64,000 bases of DNA from Indolivaga macrotermitis (GCF_900128985.1 NZ_FQUC01000018.1:1-64000), one strand, 5' to 3'. Positions 9,611 through 19,351 are shown, numbered from the stretch's first letter. Notes: a model not told the origin generated them from the sequence alone. Made by a program: numbers and translations.

Positions 9611-10834
9611 ATGAATCTTTATCAATCACATATACTCAAAAACGGATTACGGATTGTTCACCTGCCTTCTGTCGGGCATGTTTCTTATTGTGGCTTTATT
9701 GTAGATGCCGGAACAAGGGACGAAAATGTTGATGAATTCGGGATGGCACATTTTGTAGAACATATGCTTTTCAAAGGAACAGAAAAGCGCAAGTCTTATC
9801 ATATAATCAATCGAATGGAAACGGTTGGTGGCGAGATTAATGCATATACGAACAAGGAAGAAACTGTTATTTATTCTATTTTTCTTGAAGAACATTTCGA
9901 GAGGGCATTCGAATTATTGACAGACCTGACTTTCCATTCGGTGTTTCCGTCTAATGAGATTGAAAAAGAAATAGATGTTATACTCGACGAAATAAACTCT
10001 TATGAAGACAGTCCGTCGGAGCTTATTTACGATGAATTTGAAAATTTGGTTTTTCATGATTCCCAGTTAGGGCACAATATATTGGGAGAGCCCGATTTAC
10101 TCAAATGTTTCGACTCGGTAAAAGCTTCGAATTTTGTATCGAAACATTACCGGGCTGATAATATGGTTTTCTTTTCGACCGGAAAAACCGATTTCAGGAA
10201 AATTGTACGACTGGCTGAAAAATACCTTTCCGAAATACAATTAAGCACCGAAAAAACACCAAGAATTATACCAAACCGGATATCGAAGAAAGAAATTGAA
10301 AGCGATAAAGATACATCGCAATCTCATGTTCTGATCGGAGGTAGATGCTATGATATGTATGATCCCAAACGCAATACTTTACATCTCCTTAATAATATTC
10401 TGGGCGGGCCGGGAATGAATAGCCGGCTGAATATCTCATTACGGGAAAAAAGAGGTTATGTGTATAATGTCGAATCGAATACGACTTTATATTCGGATAC
10501 AGGTTTGTTTGCTATTTACTTTGGTTGTGATAAACGTAATACCAACCGGTGTGTAAAGCTTATCCAGAAAGAATTACAAAAGCTACGTGATACGAGCCTG
10601 ACCACTTTACAGCTGGCTGCTGCAAAAAAGCAACTGATCGGGCAGATAGGAGTATCCAGTGATAATCACGAAAATCTGGCATTAGCCCTAGGTAAAAGTT
10701 ATTTGCATTACAATCATTTTAATAGTATCGAAGAAACGATACAAAAGATTGAAAAAATTACAGCTTCCGATATCCGGGATGCAGCGAATGAAATTTTTAC
10801 CGAAGAGAATTTATTTAGTTTGTTTTATGTTTAA
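9611..10834 (+). CDS. M16-family zinc metallopeptidase
   Basis: A 407-residue pitrilysin/processing-peptidase-type protein. The inverted zinc motif HxxEH is HFVEH at residues 47-51, and the third ligand is expected in the ERAFELLTDL...EIEKEIDVILDEI region downstream. The C-terminal half has the usual GGPGMNSRLNISLREKRG motif of the non-catalytic lobe. There is no signal peptide, so it is predicted cytoplasmic. It follows the GT39 gene by 14 bases and probably ends that operon. Confidence 0.9.
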   Translation: MNLYQSHILKNGLRIVHLPSVGHVSYCGFIVDAGTRDENVDEFGMAHFVEHMLFKGTEKRKSYHIINRMETVGGEINAYTNKEETVIYSIFLEEHFERAFELLTDLTFHSVFPSNEIEKEIDVILDEINSYEDSPSELIYDEFENLVFHDSQLGHNILGEPDLLKCFDSVKASNFVSKHYRADNMVFFSTGKTDFRKIVRLAEKYLSEIQLSTEKTPRIIPNRISKKEIESDKDTSQSHVLIGGRCYDMYDPKRNTLHLLNNILGGPGMNSRLNISLREKRGYVYNVESNTTLYSDTGLFAIYFGCDKRNTNRCVKLIQKELQKLRDTSLTTLQLAAAKKQLIGQIGVSSDNHENLALALGKSYLHYNHFNSIEETIQKIEKITASDIRDAANEIFTEENLFSLFYV

Positions 10835-11080
10835 TCTATTCTTGATAAAATCTTTTAAACAGGCTTAAGGCTTTAATAATATTAATTCCCTATCCATTTC
10901 GCAATTTATATGTTGTCGGTAGCGTAAATTATCGTTCCGATACTGAACCTGTTGTATTTATCGCTTTTACTTAAAAAAATAGCAGCGAAAATACTAGTAT
11001 TTTGAACTGTTTAATAACATATTGTTTTTGGCATTAACAAAAAAAAGGTTAAAAGTGATGGGGATATTGAAAAATAAGAA

Positions 11081-11088
11081 TACATTTG
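11081..11088 (+). promoter_or_regulatory. Candidate -7 box of the outer-membrane protein gene
   Basis: TACATTTG fits TAnnTTTG exactly. No good TTTG lies at the right distance. The transcript would start near 11095, giving a leader of about 65 bases that is rich in A and T. The remainder of the 325-base gap from 10835 shows no gene or clear RNA fold. Confidence 0.4.
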
Positions 11089-11159
11089 TCCCCCGATTTT
11101 GATTAACTAAAATTTTTTAAATAAAGATTTCAAATCAATTCTAATTAAATTTAGTGTTT

Positions 11160-11765
11160 ATGAAAAAGTTATTTTTTACACTAGCTGTTGCATTAGGGGT
11201 ATTTACAAGCGCAGCTGCTCAAGAAGCCGGACAAATGTGGGCCGGAGGTACAGTAGGTCTTTGGTCAAGCAAAGTTAAAGGTGGCGATAGCCAACTAAGC
11301 TTCAAAGTTCTTCCTGAACTAGGTTACAATGTAACTGACAATGTGGCTGTAGGTATCGTTATCGGTGCTGCTCACGACCATGGTTCTAACAATTTGAAAT
11401 ATGATGGCGCTGCTGTTGTTTCTGACCAAGCTACTAATGCTTACAAAGTAAGTCCATTCCTTCGTTATACTTTTTTGAAAGGTGACATTGGTGGTCTTTT
11501 CGTAGATGCTGGAGTTGGATATACTTGGGAAAAAGCTTGTGGTGTTGATCTTAAAGGTCACATGCTAGAAGCTGGTCTTCGTCCAGGTGTAGCTCTTAAT
11601 GTATCTAGCAAAGTTGCTCTAGTTAGCAAATTCGGTTTCTTAGGATACCAAACTGCTAAAGTAACTGAAGGTACTGGAGACGCTAAACAAGAAGCAACAA
11701 CAAACAGCTTCGGATTCGATTTCGATATGAGAAACATCGAATTTGGTGCAGTAGTTAAATTCTAA
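11160..11765 (+). CDS. Small outer-membrane beta-barrel protein
   Basis: About 201 residues. It has a cleavable signal peptide (MKKLFFTLAVALGVFTSAAA, cut before QEAGQ) followed by alternating hydrophobic strands and a C-terminal Phe (EFGAVVKF), as in OmpA/OmpW-like 8-strand barrels. Codon use is more uniform and GCT/GGT-rich than its neighbours, which suggests high expression. It appears monocistronic with its own leader and terminator. The frame opens at a GTG at 11154, but the ATG at 11160 gives the proper signal peptide. Confidence 0.82.
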   Translation: MKKLFFTLAVALGVFTSAAAQEAGQMWAGGTVGLWSSKVKGGDSQLSFKVLPELGYNVTDNVAVGIVIGAAHDHGSNNLKYDGAAVVSDQATNAYKVSPFLRYTFLKGDIGGLFVDAGVGYTWEKACGVDLKGHMLEAGLRPGVALNVSSKVALVSKFGFLGYQTAKVTEGTGDAKQEATTNSFGFDFDMRNIEFGAVVKF

Positions 11766-11787
11766 TATTCTTACACAGAATATAAAT

Positions 11788-11822
11788 AAAAATCTCCTGA
11801 GTTTTTCAGGAGATTTTTTTTG
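11788..11822. terminator. Terminator after the outer-membrane protein gene
   Basis: The stem AATCTCCTGA (11791-11800) pairs with TCAGGAGATT (11806-11815) around a 5-base loop. It is followed by a T-run on the plus strand and has an A-run on the left, so it works in both directions. It overlaps the stop codon of the convergent WbqC-like gene. Confidence 0.85.
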
Positions 11823-12450
11823 TGCTTTTTTCTAATACTAACAGGCTTTCATTCCCCATGTTGAAGAGCAAATCTGCTATGCTCAAATTTTCAGTGAATC
11901 CGTACCGGGTATCGAATACCTGATAATAGGGTATGGATATAAAACCGGTATCGAATATCTTGAAGTCTTTTTTGGGGGACAATGTTTCTCTAAGATCTGT
12001 ATCCGTATTTTGTATCTCAGAAATGTAGTCGTCGGTATAGTATATATTCGAAATATCCAAAGTAAGTAGTTCACAAACTTTTAGCCGTATTTCTTCGTTG
12101 AAATCGAATAAAAATTTATATTTCTTTTCATAGAACGGTCGAAAGTCATCTTCGTAATATTCGAAGAATGGGGTAGAGTTATATGCCGAAATTAGCGCAT
12201 TCCAGTGCAAATGCCGCCAGTTTCCGTGTTCAGCTATACGAACATCCCTTATCGGGCATTTTTTGCCTCCTGCGCTCTCGATCGGGATCGAGAGCGGCAT
12301 CGGTCCGTTTGCCGATAAAATCGTACAACGGTTACGGTACGATTGCTTGATATAGTTTTCGTGTTGCTCGATCAATACGGGTGTATCCGAAATCAATTTC
12401 GAATAATATTGTATGGGTGCCAGATATGCTGTGGATAAGAGAATACTCAT
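11806..12450 (-). CDS. WbqC-like family protein
   Basis: About 214 residues. The start MSILLSTAYLAPIQYYSKL matches the family, in which an early AYLAPIQYY motif is usual. It is followed by the basic SYRNRCTILSANGP segment and the conserved HWNALISAYNSTPFFEYY. WbqC proteins are found in sugar-modification clusters and next to lepB in many Bacteroidales, but their activity is not settled. The frame extends to 12510, overlapping dinD, but the internal ATG at 12450 gives the family N-terminus. Its stop codon lies inside the shared terminator. Confidence 0.8.
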   Translation of the reverse strand: MSILLSTAYLAPIQYYSKLISDTPVLIEQHENYIKQSYRNRCTILSANGPMPLSIPIESAGGKKCPIRDVRIAEHGNWRHLHWNALISAYNSTPFFEYYEDDFRPFYEKKYKFLFDFNEEIRLKVCELLTLDISNIYYTDDYISEIQNTDTDLRETLSPKKDFKIFDTGFISIPYYQVFDTRYGFTENLSIADLLFNMGNESLLVLEKSTKKIS

Positions 12451-12475
12451 TTTTTGAATAGCGGTGATAGTTTTA

Positions 12476-13315
12476 TTAATTATTGTTTGACTTCTTTTGT
12501 GAAGATTCAATTGTTTTTATACTCTCAACAGCTGGTATATCTTCGGGCATTGTTCCTCCTAATTCCTCAATTGTTTGACGAACTTTTTTGCCGACTTCGT
12601 AATGAGTATTGTTTGCTTTTGTTTTTCCTTTAATATTTTCTCTGCGGAGTTTTTCTTCTGTTTGAGTGGCTCTGAATAAGTTTGCAGCCAGTTCTGTACT
12701 ATCCATGTGATCTAATATCTTTTGACTTTTTTTCAAACCTTTTCTTGTATGGATTTCTTTGGCTCCGAGTCCTCCATATAAGCCCATATATCCATGATTT
12801 TGAAAGATTGCATAATCTACAGGTTCTATGACTCCTGCATTTTTTGCAGCGTCAGCTAATTGTATGTTATGTCTGGCTAACTCATTCCGTAGAAATAATC
12901 GGCGTTCATTTTCTGTGGATAAATTATTGTATTCATCCAATTGCTTAATTTCGGCAATACGGGTTTGTACAGCAAAATAAGTATGACCTAATGCTACGAC
13001 TTCTTTGCCTGGATCCGCACTTTGAATAATGAGATAGCATGCATAACGTGAAAGTTTTATTGATTCAATAGATCTTTTTGCCCCCGAACCAATATCTACC
13101 ATTTCGTCGAAGTCGACGAAATGGTTGTCTATTTCTTGCTGACTTTTTGTGCAGGCTTCTTTGGCTTTTTCTATAACTTTCTCGAAGTTACGATAGTTAC
13201 TATATTCTAATACTTTTGCTAAATCTCGGGAAGACCAGAATTCAATACCATTTTCATCGATTCTTTTTATTTGTTCGAATACTGGATTATGTGATTTTTC
13301 AGGATTATGTTCCAT
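12476..13315 (-). CDS. dinD: DNA damage-inducible protein D
   Basis: A 279-residue protein close in length to E. coli DinD (274). The N-terminal BRO-N-like part has ENGIEFWSSRDLAKVLEYSNYRNFEKVI (residues about 20-47, quoted in pieces by family logic). Further diagnostic blocks are LSRYACYLIIQ and YMGLYGGLGAKEIHTRKG. E. coli DinD is SOS-induced and modulates RecA filaments. Whether this holds here is inference. No LexA box was recognised. It has its own promoter, and its stop lies 26 bases before the WbqC-like start. Confidence 0.85.
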   Translation of the reverse strand: MEHNPEKSHNPVFEQIKRIDENGIEFWSSRDLAKVLEYSNYRNFEKVIEKAKEACTKSQQEIDNHFVDFDEMVDIGSGAKRSIESIKLSRYACYLIIQSADPGKEVVALGHTYFAVQTRIAEIKQLDEYNNLSTENERRLFLRNELARHNIQLADAAKNAGVIEPVDYAIFQNHGYMGLYGGLGAKEIHTRKGLKKSQKILDHMDSTELAANLFRATQTEEKLRRENIKGKTKANNTHYEVGKKVRQTIEELGGTMPEDIPAVESIKTIESSQKKSNNN

Positions 13316-13370
13316 AGTGTTTATAAGTTTGATGTTGGTATTGTTAATTTTTCGAATTTATTTGCTTATT

Positions 13371-13401
13371 CAAATGTATGAAATAATATAGCTTTTAGAA
13401 A
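13371..13401 (-). promoter_or_regulatory. Promoter of dinD
   Basis: On the minus strand, TTTC (13398-13401), a 19-base spacer and TACATTTG (13371-13378). The -7 box is exact and the spacing is ideal. The leader would be about 50 bases. Confidence 0.55.
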
Positions 13402-13415
13402 AATCCAGTTCTATT

Positions 13416-13455
13416 CAAAAAAAATAGCTACCCTGAAATTTTGGATAGCTATTCT
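13416..13455 (-). terminator. Terminator of guaB
   Basis: Read on the minus strand, AATAGCTATCC (13443-13453) pairs with GGGTAGCTATT (13423-13433) with one G-T pair, and is followed by a run of T. It lies between guaB and dinD, separating their transcripts. Confidence 0.8.
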
Positions 13456-13485
13456 CTTTTTATTTAATACAGCTATTTCTATTTA

Positions 13486-14964
<1,479 letters not shown>

Positions 14965-14991
14965 CTATTAGGCTTAAATTTTTATTGCACG

Positions 14992-15024
14992 CAAATGTAC
15001 TTATTTTTAGGCGTTCTGATGAAA
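14992..15024 (-). promoter_or_regulatory. Promoter of guaB
   Basis: On the minus strand, TTTC (15021-15024), a 21-base spacer and TACATTTG (14992-14999). The start near 14985 gives a leader of about 24 bases. Confidence 0.55.
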
Positions 15025-15123
15025 TACTTTTCATTAAAAATGAATTGAAAGTTTATTTTTATGAAAAAAGGATATTAAGTATATCAGTTAGTATTTAAAA
15101 AAACGTTCTTTCTTCTGTTGTTG

Positions 15124-15358
15124 TAACCTTTACAGCAGGGTGGCAGTAACTAAACAAAGGTGACATCGGGCTGTTACTTTTGTTACCCTTTTATTTTTCT
15201 CAATATCAGTTTTTTATACTTTATAAAGTGACAAAGGTGACAAAAGTGACACCATTTTTGAATATTTTTTTTCCATTTTTCATCTTTAGTTTCAAAATAT
15301 CAAAGAACCCTCTTTATATTTAATAGATAAAAATGGCGTCGATTTATACTTGAGAGAA
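15124..15358. repeat. GTGAC/GTCAC repeat element, copy A
   Basis: This non-coding stretch is built from short direct and inverted copies of TGT(C/T)AC(T/C)TTT. A left arm (15172-15191) pairs imperfectly (about 16 of 20) with the complement of a right arm (15225-15251, three GTGACA units). Downstream lie AATAGATAAAAA (15322-15333) and TTGAGAGAA (15350-15358). The same order, with the same 28-base offset between the last two motifs, occurs at 50954-51161. No protein-coding frame is evident. The rest of the gap from guaB to 15507 holds the guaB promoter and a small hairpin near 15389-15410. Confidence 0.65.
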
Positions 15359-15507
15359 ATGCTTTAACTCTTGATTGTCCGCTAATGCGTACCTTCGCCT
15401 GACGGGTACACATGGAGTTGTATATGCGACAAAAAAAACTTTTTCCAACTAATGGTCTGCTTAATTGTATAGATTTTTATGTAACGTTTATTCAAAAAGT
15501 AATAGCA

Positions 15508-15954
15508 ATGAAAATTATATCGGTAAGGGAAAATCCCGAAATGAAGGATAAGGCTATTGACTATATCAGTAGCAAATGGAGTGCCCCGAAGGTGATCTAT
15601 GAAGATTGTATTACCCACTGCATCACAGCTCCGGTTCCATTACCGCAATGGTATCTTTTAGAAAAGGATGGAGAGATAATAGGCTGTGCAGGCCTTATCA
15701 CGAATGATTTTATCAGCAGGATGGATTTGTATCCGTGGATTTGTGCATTATTTATAGAAGAAAGCCATAGAGGCAATATCTATAGCCGGCTATTGATAGA
15801 GAAGGCAAAGGATGATGCAAAGAAAGCCGGATTCGATAATCTTTATCTTTCTACGGATCATATCGGCTTTTATGAGAGATTCGGTTTCAGGTATATCGGC
15901 AATGGTTACCATCCATGGGAAGACGAATCACGGATATATGAGATAAATCTATAA
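15508..15954 (+). CDS. GNAT-family N-acetyltransferase
   Basis: About 148 residues from MKIISVRENPEM. Features of the acetyl-CoA-binding fold are the strand WYLLEKDGEIIGCAGL, then ICALFIEESHRGNIYSRLLIEKA (the V/I-x-x-x-x-R-G-x-x/ARE motif A with SHRGN), and the closing GFYERFGFRYIG typical of the family. The substrate is unknown. The frame is open upstream to 15412, but this adds 32 residues without domain character, so the ATG at 15508 was chosen. It stands alone on the plus strand between minus-strand genes. Confidence 0.8.
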   Translation: MKIISVRENPEMKDKAIDYISSKWSAPKVIYEDCITHCITAPVPLPQWYLLEKDGEIIGCAGLITNDFISRMDLYPWICALFIEESHRGNIYSRLLIEKAKDDAKKAGFDNLYLSTDHIGFYERFGFRYIGNGYHPWEDESRIYEINL

Positions 15955-15963
15955 TGCTTGCAA

Positions 15964-16311
15964 TTATTCTATATTTATTCTATCACTATTTGTTGATGGT
16001 TGAGATACAACAATAAACTCTATCGGAGTTGTTGTTTCATTCGCAATATAGTGTTCTTTATCTGGAGTAATGGTTATTCCTTCGTGTTTATTGATTTCTA
16101 TTTTTTCAGATTCGATATAAAATGTCGCTCTTCCTTTTAGTATGTAAAAAAATTGTTGGGCAGTTGTATGATAATGTTTCTTTTCTTTTGTAGAGGGTGG
16201 CATTGCTTCTTGTTTAATTGATAACTCATTTGTATCTACAAAAATCCATCCGTCGCAATTGTCTCCCCAGATGTAATGTTTTACTTCTTCTTTCAATAAT
16301 TTTTTTGCCAT
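15964..16311 (-). CDS. Small cupin-domain protein
   Basis: A 115-residue single-domain cupin. The first cupin motif holds HYHTTAQQFFYILKG (metal ligands His-His and usually Glu, here Gln), and the second has PDKEHYIAN. The function of such proteins ranges from sugar isomerisation to metal-binding sensors and cannot be fixed. It is convergent with the GNAT gene (9 bases between stops). It has its own promoter, which sits within a hairpin. Confidence 0.75.
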   Translation of the reverse strand: MAKKLLKEEVKHYIWGDNCDGWIFVDTNELSIKQEAMPPSTKEKKHYHTTAQQFFYILKGRATFYIESEKIEINKHEGITITPDKEHYIANETTTPIEFIVVSQPSTNSDRINIE

Positions 16312-16330
16312 AATTCTAAATCTATAAATG

Positions 16331-16363
16331 CAAATATATTAATTCCCCTGATAGCAGATGAAA
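16331..16363 (-). promoter_or_regulatory. Promoter of the cupin gene
   Basis: On the minus strand, TTTC (16360-16363), a 21-base spacer and TATATTTG (16331-16338), an exact -7 box. The -33 box lies in the loop of the 16343-16390 hairpin. Confidence 0.5.
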
Positions 16364-16390
16364 TTGTTTTGAATTTTGCTATCAGGGGAA
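16343..16390. terminator. Strong 14-bp hairpin after the TamA-like gene
   Basis: TTCCCCTGATAGCA (16343-16356) pairs perfectly with TGCTATCAGGGGAA (16377-16390) around a 20-base loop. On the minus strand it follows the stop of the TamA-like gene by about 30 bases, but only AATTAATATATTT follows instead of a clean T-run. It may be a terminator or a processing and stability hairpin for that mRNA. It also spans the cupin promoter. Confidence 0.6.
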
Positions 16391-16422
16391 TGTATTTTAT
16401 TGTCTCAGGAAATACTATACTA

Positions 16423-18714
16423 TCAGAATGGGTATCCGATACCGAAGTGCCATGCCATCCGGTTGAAGCGAGGTTTAGCTATCACCCATTTACTGTCTTT
16501 TTGCTCTTCGGGATCATATGCCCTCACCCCAAGATCGAGACGGAGAAGAAGAAATCCGAGGTCGAAACGTAAGCCTGCTCCGTATGATAACGCTATTTCT
16601 TTGTAGAACTCAGAGAATTTGAATTGCCCTCCGGGCTGCCCTTCGTAATTATTGATCGTCCATACATTCCCTGCATCAACAAATCCGGCAAGTTCGATAT
16701 AGTCCGATACTTTTCTGCGGTACTCGATGCCGAGGTCGAGTTTGATATCTCCTACCTGATTGGCAAAGTCATTGGCTGTTGTATCGTTGGGGACATATGA
16801 TCCGGGACCCAAGTCACGGGTACTCCATCCTCTTACACTATTGGCTCCTCCTGAGAAGTAGCGTACCTCGAATGGAAGAATAGTCGAATTACCGAATGGT
16901 TTGGCAACTCCCAATCCGATACGAAACGCGAAAGAACTGTTCCTGTCCAGAGTATGTGTTTGAGAGTACGAAACATCTCCTTTGATGTATTCGGCGTATG
17001 CGATACCCATTATTTTTTTCTGGCCTGTACTGTCTTTTTGGGCATCGTAGAAACTTGTAACCAAACGGGGAAGCAATCCACTTAAATCGATATTAGCTCT
17101 TACCGTTACTTTGTTTTTGGGTACTTTTCTGCTAAATCCGGTATTCAGGTTAGTAAAGGTAATCCCATACTTGAGGCTTGATATCAACTGGTCTTTATAA
17201 CTTTCGGCAAGAATGGGGTTATTTTTATTTTCGAGATAATTTTCCCTGAATTCATCCGTCACCGATGGCATACGCACATAGTTCACATCCCATAGGCTGA
17301 ATGAGTGGTTGAACCTGTTTTTATTACTAGCCCAGCGGTAAGTAAGCGCTGTATTGAAAAACTGACGGGTATATTCTTTCCGGTGCTGGTTATTAACACC
17401 CACCGAAATTTGGGTACTTGCTGAAGGTGCTTCGCGCCAGCTCCGTTTCAACCAAGGGAATAGGAACATGGGGAATGACAGGGAAGCATCTATACCATAT
17501 TCGTAATAGTTTTGGTTAGAAACACTGCTTTTATTCGAATTGGAGATAAACTCATAGGCTCCTCTGAGTTTGATCTTTAAAATTTCGGCTCCGTTGAATA
17601 AGTTCTGGTGCTGGTAAGTAATACTGGGTGCAATACCTAAGTCACCCGCAGAGTTGGTTCCTTGAATTTCGGTCTGGAAGAAATGTGTATTTCCCGGTAC
17701 AACTGTTACTAAGGCATCGAGTAACTGAACACTATCATTAGGGTTACTGACGGGAGTATATGTGATATCTGTTTTCTTTACCACCCCGATACCATTTAAT
17801 GCTCCTGTGGTACGAGTGTAAGCCATATCGGAATAGTACCTGTCTGAACGGATAAAGTTGTTGCGGTAAAGAGTCGAGTTACGTAAAAAGTTATTAGACC
17901 CGTGTACGAAGGTCATGCCTTTGTAATATGTAGTGTCCGGATCTTGAAAAATCCGCTTATTGCCACGTATCGATGGGTCAAATCCACTTAGTACGGTCAC
18001 ATTCCTTATCTTGAAGCGTTTAAAGGCGGTGCTGTCTTTAGACGGATTCAGATTCAGGTACATATCCACCTGATGCGAATTGAGTGTAGAGTCGACCTTG
18101 AAGTATAAATATTCTTTCGAGAACTGGTAATATCCGATATTACGCAGATATGAAGTAAGATGCTCGCGGGAAGCTTCTATATTATCCTGGTTATAAACCG
18201 TACCGGGTTGAATACTCGTGTATTTTTTAGCCGGTGCCAGACTTCTGGCTATCGTTTTGTTGTGTATATCATATTCGTAATTGCGGATGGTATAAATACC
18301 ATTATTCTGTATATCATAGGTGATATTCATTTTTTTCCCTTTCGGTTTCAGTATGGTATCTACCTCTACTCTCAGGTATCCTTCGTTGCTTAATTGTTGG
18401 GCTATTTGCCTTGCTGATAATTGGGTTTGTTGCGGACTGTATATTACAGGCGCTTGTCCCATTTTTTGTATAGTTCTGTTGAGCCACTTACTGGTGTCTT
18501 GTCCTGCCAGATTATATATCCCCAACCTGATGCTTGATGCAGGTTGTTGACGAACGAAATCTTCGAGATAAGTGACGTCTATTTTTTTTGTGTCAGCGTT
18601 AATTTCGTAACCATTCATCATGTATTGCCCATCGGGTACATGCTTCGTCGAATTACACGACCATAACGAAATTGATAATGCTATGCCAATACCTATTTTT
18701 TTCATGTTACTCAA
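16423..18714 (-). CDS. TamA/BamA-superfamily outer-membrane barrel, lipoprotein type (TamL-like)
   Basis: 763 residues. The N-terminal export signal ends at a possible lipobox (SLWSC, Cys20), so the protein may be lipidated, as in the TamL type of Bacteroidetes. POTRA-like segments fill about residues 25-300. A 16-strand barrel follows, containing the family motif VRGWSTRDLGPGSY (the VRGF/Y motif of strand 6 and loop L6) and ending in an aromatic residue (FGIGYPF). The role is insertion or transport of envelope components. The usual partner tamB is not adjacent. Starts at 18714 and 18705 are both possible. The upstream small gene is separated by a terminator. Confidence 0.85.
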   Translation of the reverse strand: MSNMKKIGIGIALSISLWSCNSTKHVPDGQYMMNGYEINADTKKIDVTYLEDFVRQQPASSIRLGIYNLAGQDTSKWLNRTIQKMGQAPVIYSPQQTQLSARQIAQQLSNEGYLRVEVDTILKPKGKKMNITYDIQNNGIYTIRNYEYDIHNKTIARSLAPAKKYTSIQPGTVYNQDNIEASREHLTSYLRNIGYYQFSKEYLYFKVDSTLNSHQVDMYLNLNPSKDSTAFKRFKIRNVTVLSGFDPSIRGNKRIFQDPDTTYYKGMTFVHGSNNFLRNSTLYRNNFIRSDRYYSDMAYTRTTGALNGIGVVKKTDITYTPVSNPNDSVQLLDALVTVVPGNTHFFQTEIQGTNSAGDLGIAPSITYQHQNLFNGAEILKIKLRGAYEFISNSNKSSVSNQNYYEYGIDASLSFPMFLFPWLKRSWREAPSASTQISVGVNNQHRKEYTRQFFNTALTYRWASNKNRFNHSFSLWDVNYVRMPSVTDEFRENYLENKNNPILAESYKDQLISSLKYGITFTNLNTGFSRKVPKNKVTVRANIDLSGLLPRLVTSFYDAQKDSTGQKKIMGIAYAEYIKGDVSYSQTHTLDRNSSFAFRIGLGVAKPFGNSTILPFEVRYFSGGANSVRGWSTRDLGPGSYVPNDTTANDFANQVGDIKLDLGIEYRRKVSDYIELAGFVDAGNVWTINNYEGQPGGQFKFSEFYKEIALSYGAGLRFDLGFLLLRLDLGVRAYDPEEQKDSKWVIAKPRFNRMAWHFGIGYPF

Positions 18715-18759
18715 TTATCCTTCAATAGAAACAAACGCACTACATCCGGGTTTTGTTTA

Positions 18760-18789
18760 CAAAAATAGTAATTCGCAAATGTAAACAAT
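18760..18789 (-). promoter_or_regulatory. Promoter of the TamA-like gene
   Basis: On the minus strand, ATTG (18786-18789), an 18-base spacer and TATTTTTG (18760-18767). The leader would be about 39 bases. A second -7-like box, TACATTTG, at 18776-18783 has no matching -33. Confidence 0.45.
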
Positions 18790-18828
18790 AAAAAAGACCC
18801 TTTAACGTAAGCAAAAGAGTCTTTTATT
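18788..18828 (-). terminator. Terminator of the small membrane-protein gene
   Basis: On the minus strand, AAAAGACTCTTTT pairs with AAAGGGTCTTTT around a 9-base loop and runs into TTTTTTATTG. It stops the 18849-19196 transcript just before the TamA-like promoter. Confidence 0.75.
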
Positions 18829-18848
18829 TTTTTAGTGGTGAAGTTCCT

Positions 18849-19196
18849 TTATTGTGGAACTCTTTTCAGATTATCAAGATCCGGTTGAGGATTTAATGCT
18901 GCTATAACCTCGTTTGTTACATCTGTTCCTCCGGTCATATTTTTCCATAACGATTGTATGGTATAAATCGGCCCCCAGGGGATACCCCACCATCCCATAA
19001 CAAGGGACAGGCCTGTATGTTTCCAGTGATGAGCGAAGGCAGATTCGTTCGACTTAATGAAATATATGCTGCTTCCCCTTTTGAATGTGATAACTAATAA
19101 TGACACACAATAGTTGAATATGACGAACCGCGCTCCCCGGTCCAGCTCATTTTGGATATCGTTGATAGATAATCCTTCGATGTTCTTAATTTCCAT
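18849..19196 (-). CDS. Small membrane protein of unknown function
   Basis: 115 residues, not recognised as a named family. It has a first hydrophobic stretch at about residues 24-38 (FVIFNYCVSLLVITF) and a second at about 61-84 with a striking run, GWWGIPWGPIYTI. The N- and C-termini are polar. It seems to be a two-segment membrane protein with both ends on the same side. A candidate -7 box and a terminator suggest a single-gene unit. I cannot assign a role. Confidence 0.65.
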   Translation of the reverse strand: MEIKNIEGLSINDIQNELDRGARFVIFNYCVSLLVITFKRGSSIYFIKSNESAFAHHWKHTGLSLVMGWWGIPWGPIYTIQSLWKNMTGGTDVTNEVIAALNPQPDLDNLKRVPQ

Positions 19197-19257
19197 AAAT
19201 TGTTAATCCAGTGTTGTACTTCAAAAAAAAATTTGTCCCTGTATTTTACATACTGTG

Positions 19258-19265
19258 CAAAACTA
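19258..19265 (-). promoter_or_regulatory. Candidate -7 box of the small membrane-protein gene
   Basis: TAGTTTTG on the minus strand fits TAnnTTTG. No convincing -33 box was found. The leader would be about 55 bases. Confidence 0.35.
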
Positions 19266-19351
19266 ATAAATTTAGAAATAAAACATCCGGGTAAGCAATT
19301 ATTTAACAAACTGTTATATAACAGTTGTCCGGTTGAAATATTGAGGGGATC

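Noticed and set aside
10835-11159. Riboswitch or structured leader ahead of the outer-membrane protein gene
   Set aside because: No conserved riboswitch core was recognised. Only a -7 box and AT-rich leader are visible.
15124-15358. GTGACA repeats as a CRISPR array
   Set aside because: The units are under 12 bases, occur in both orientations and have no unique spacers of constant length. No cas genes are near.
19094-19309. 71-codon minus-strand frame
   Set aside because: It overlaps the better-supported 18849-19196 gene in another frame and lacks a domain or signal.
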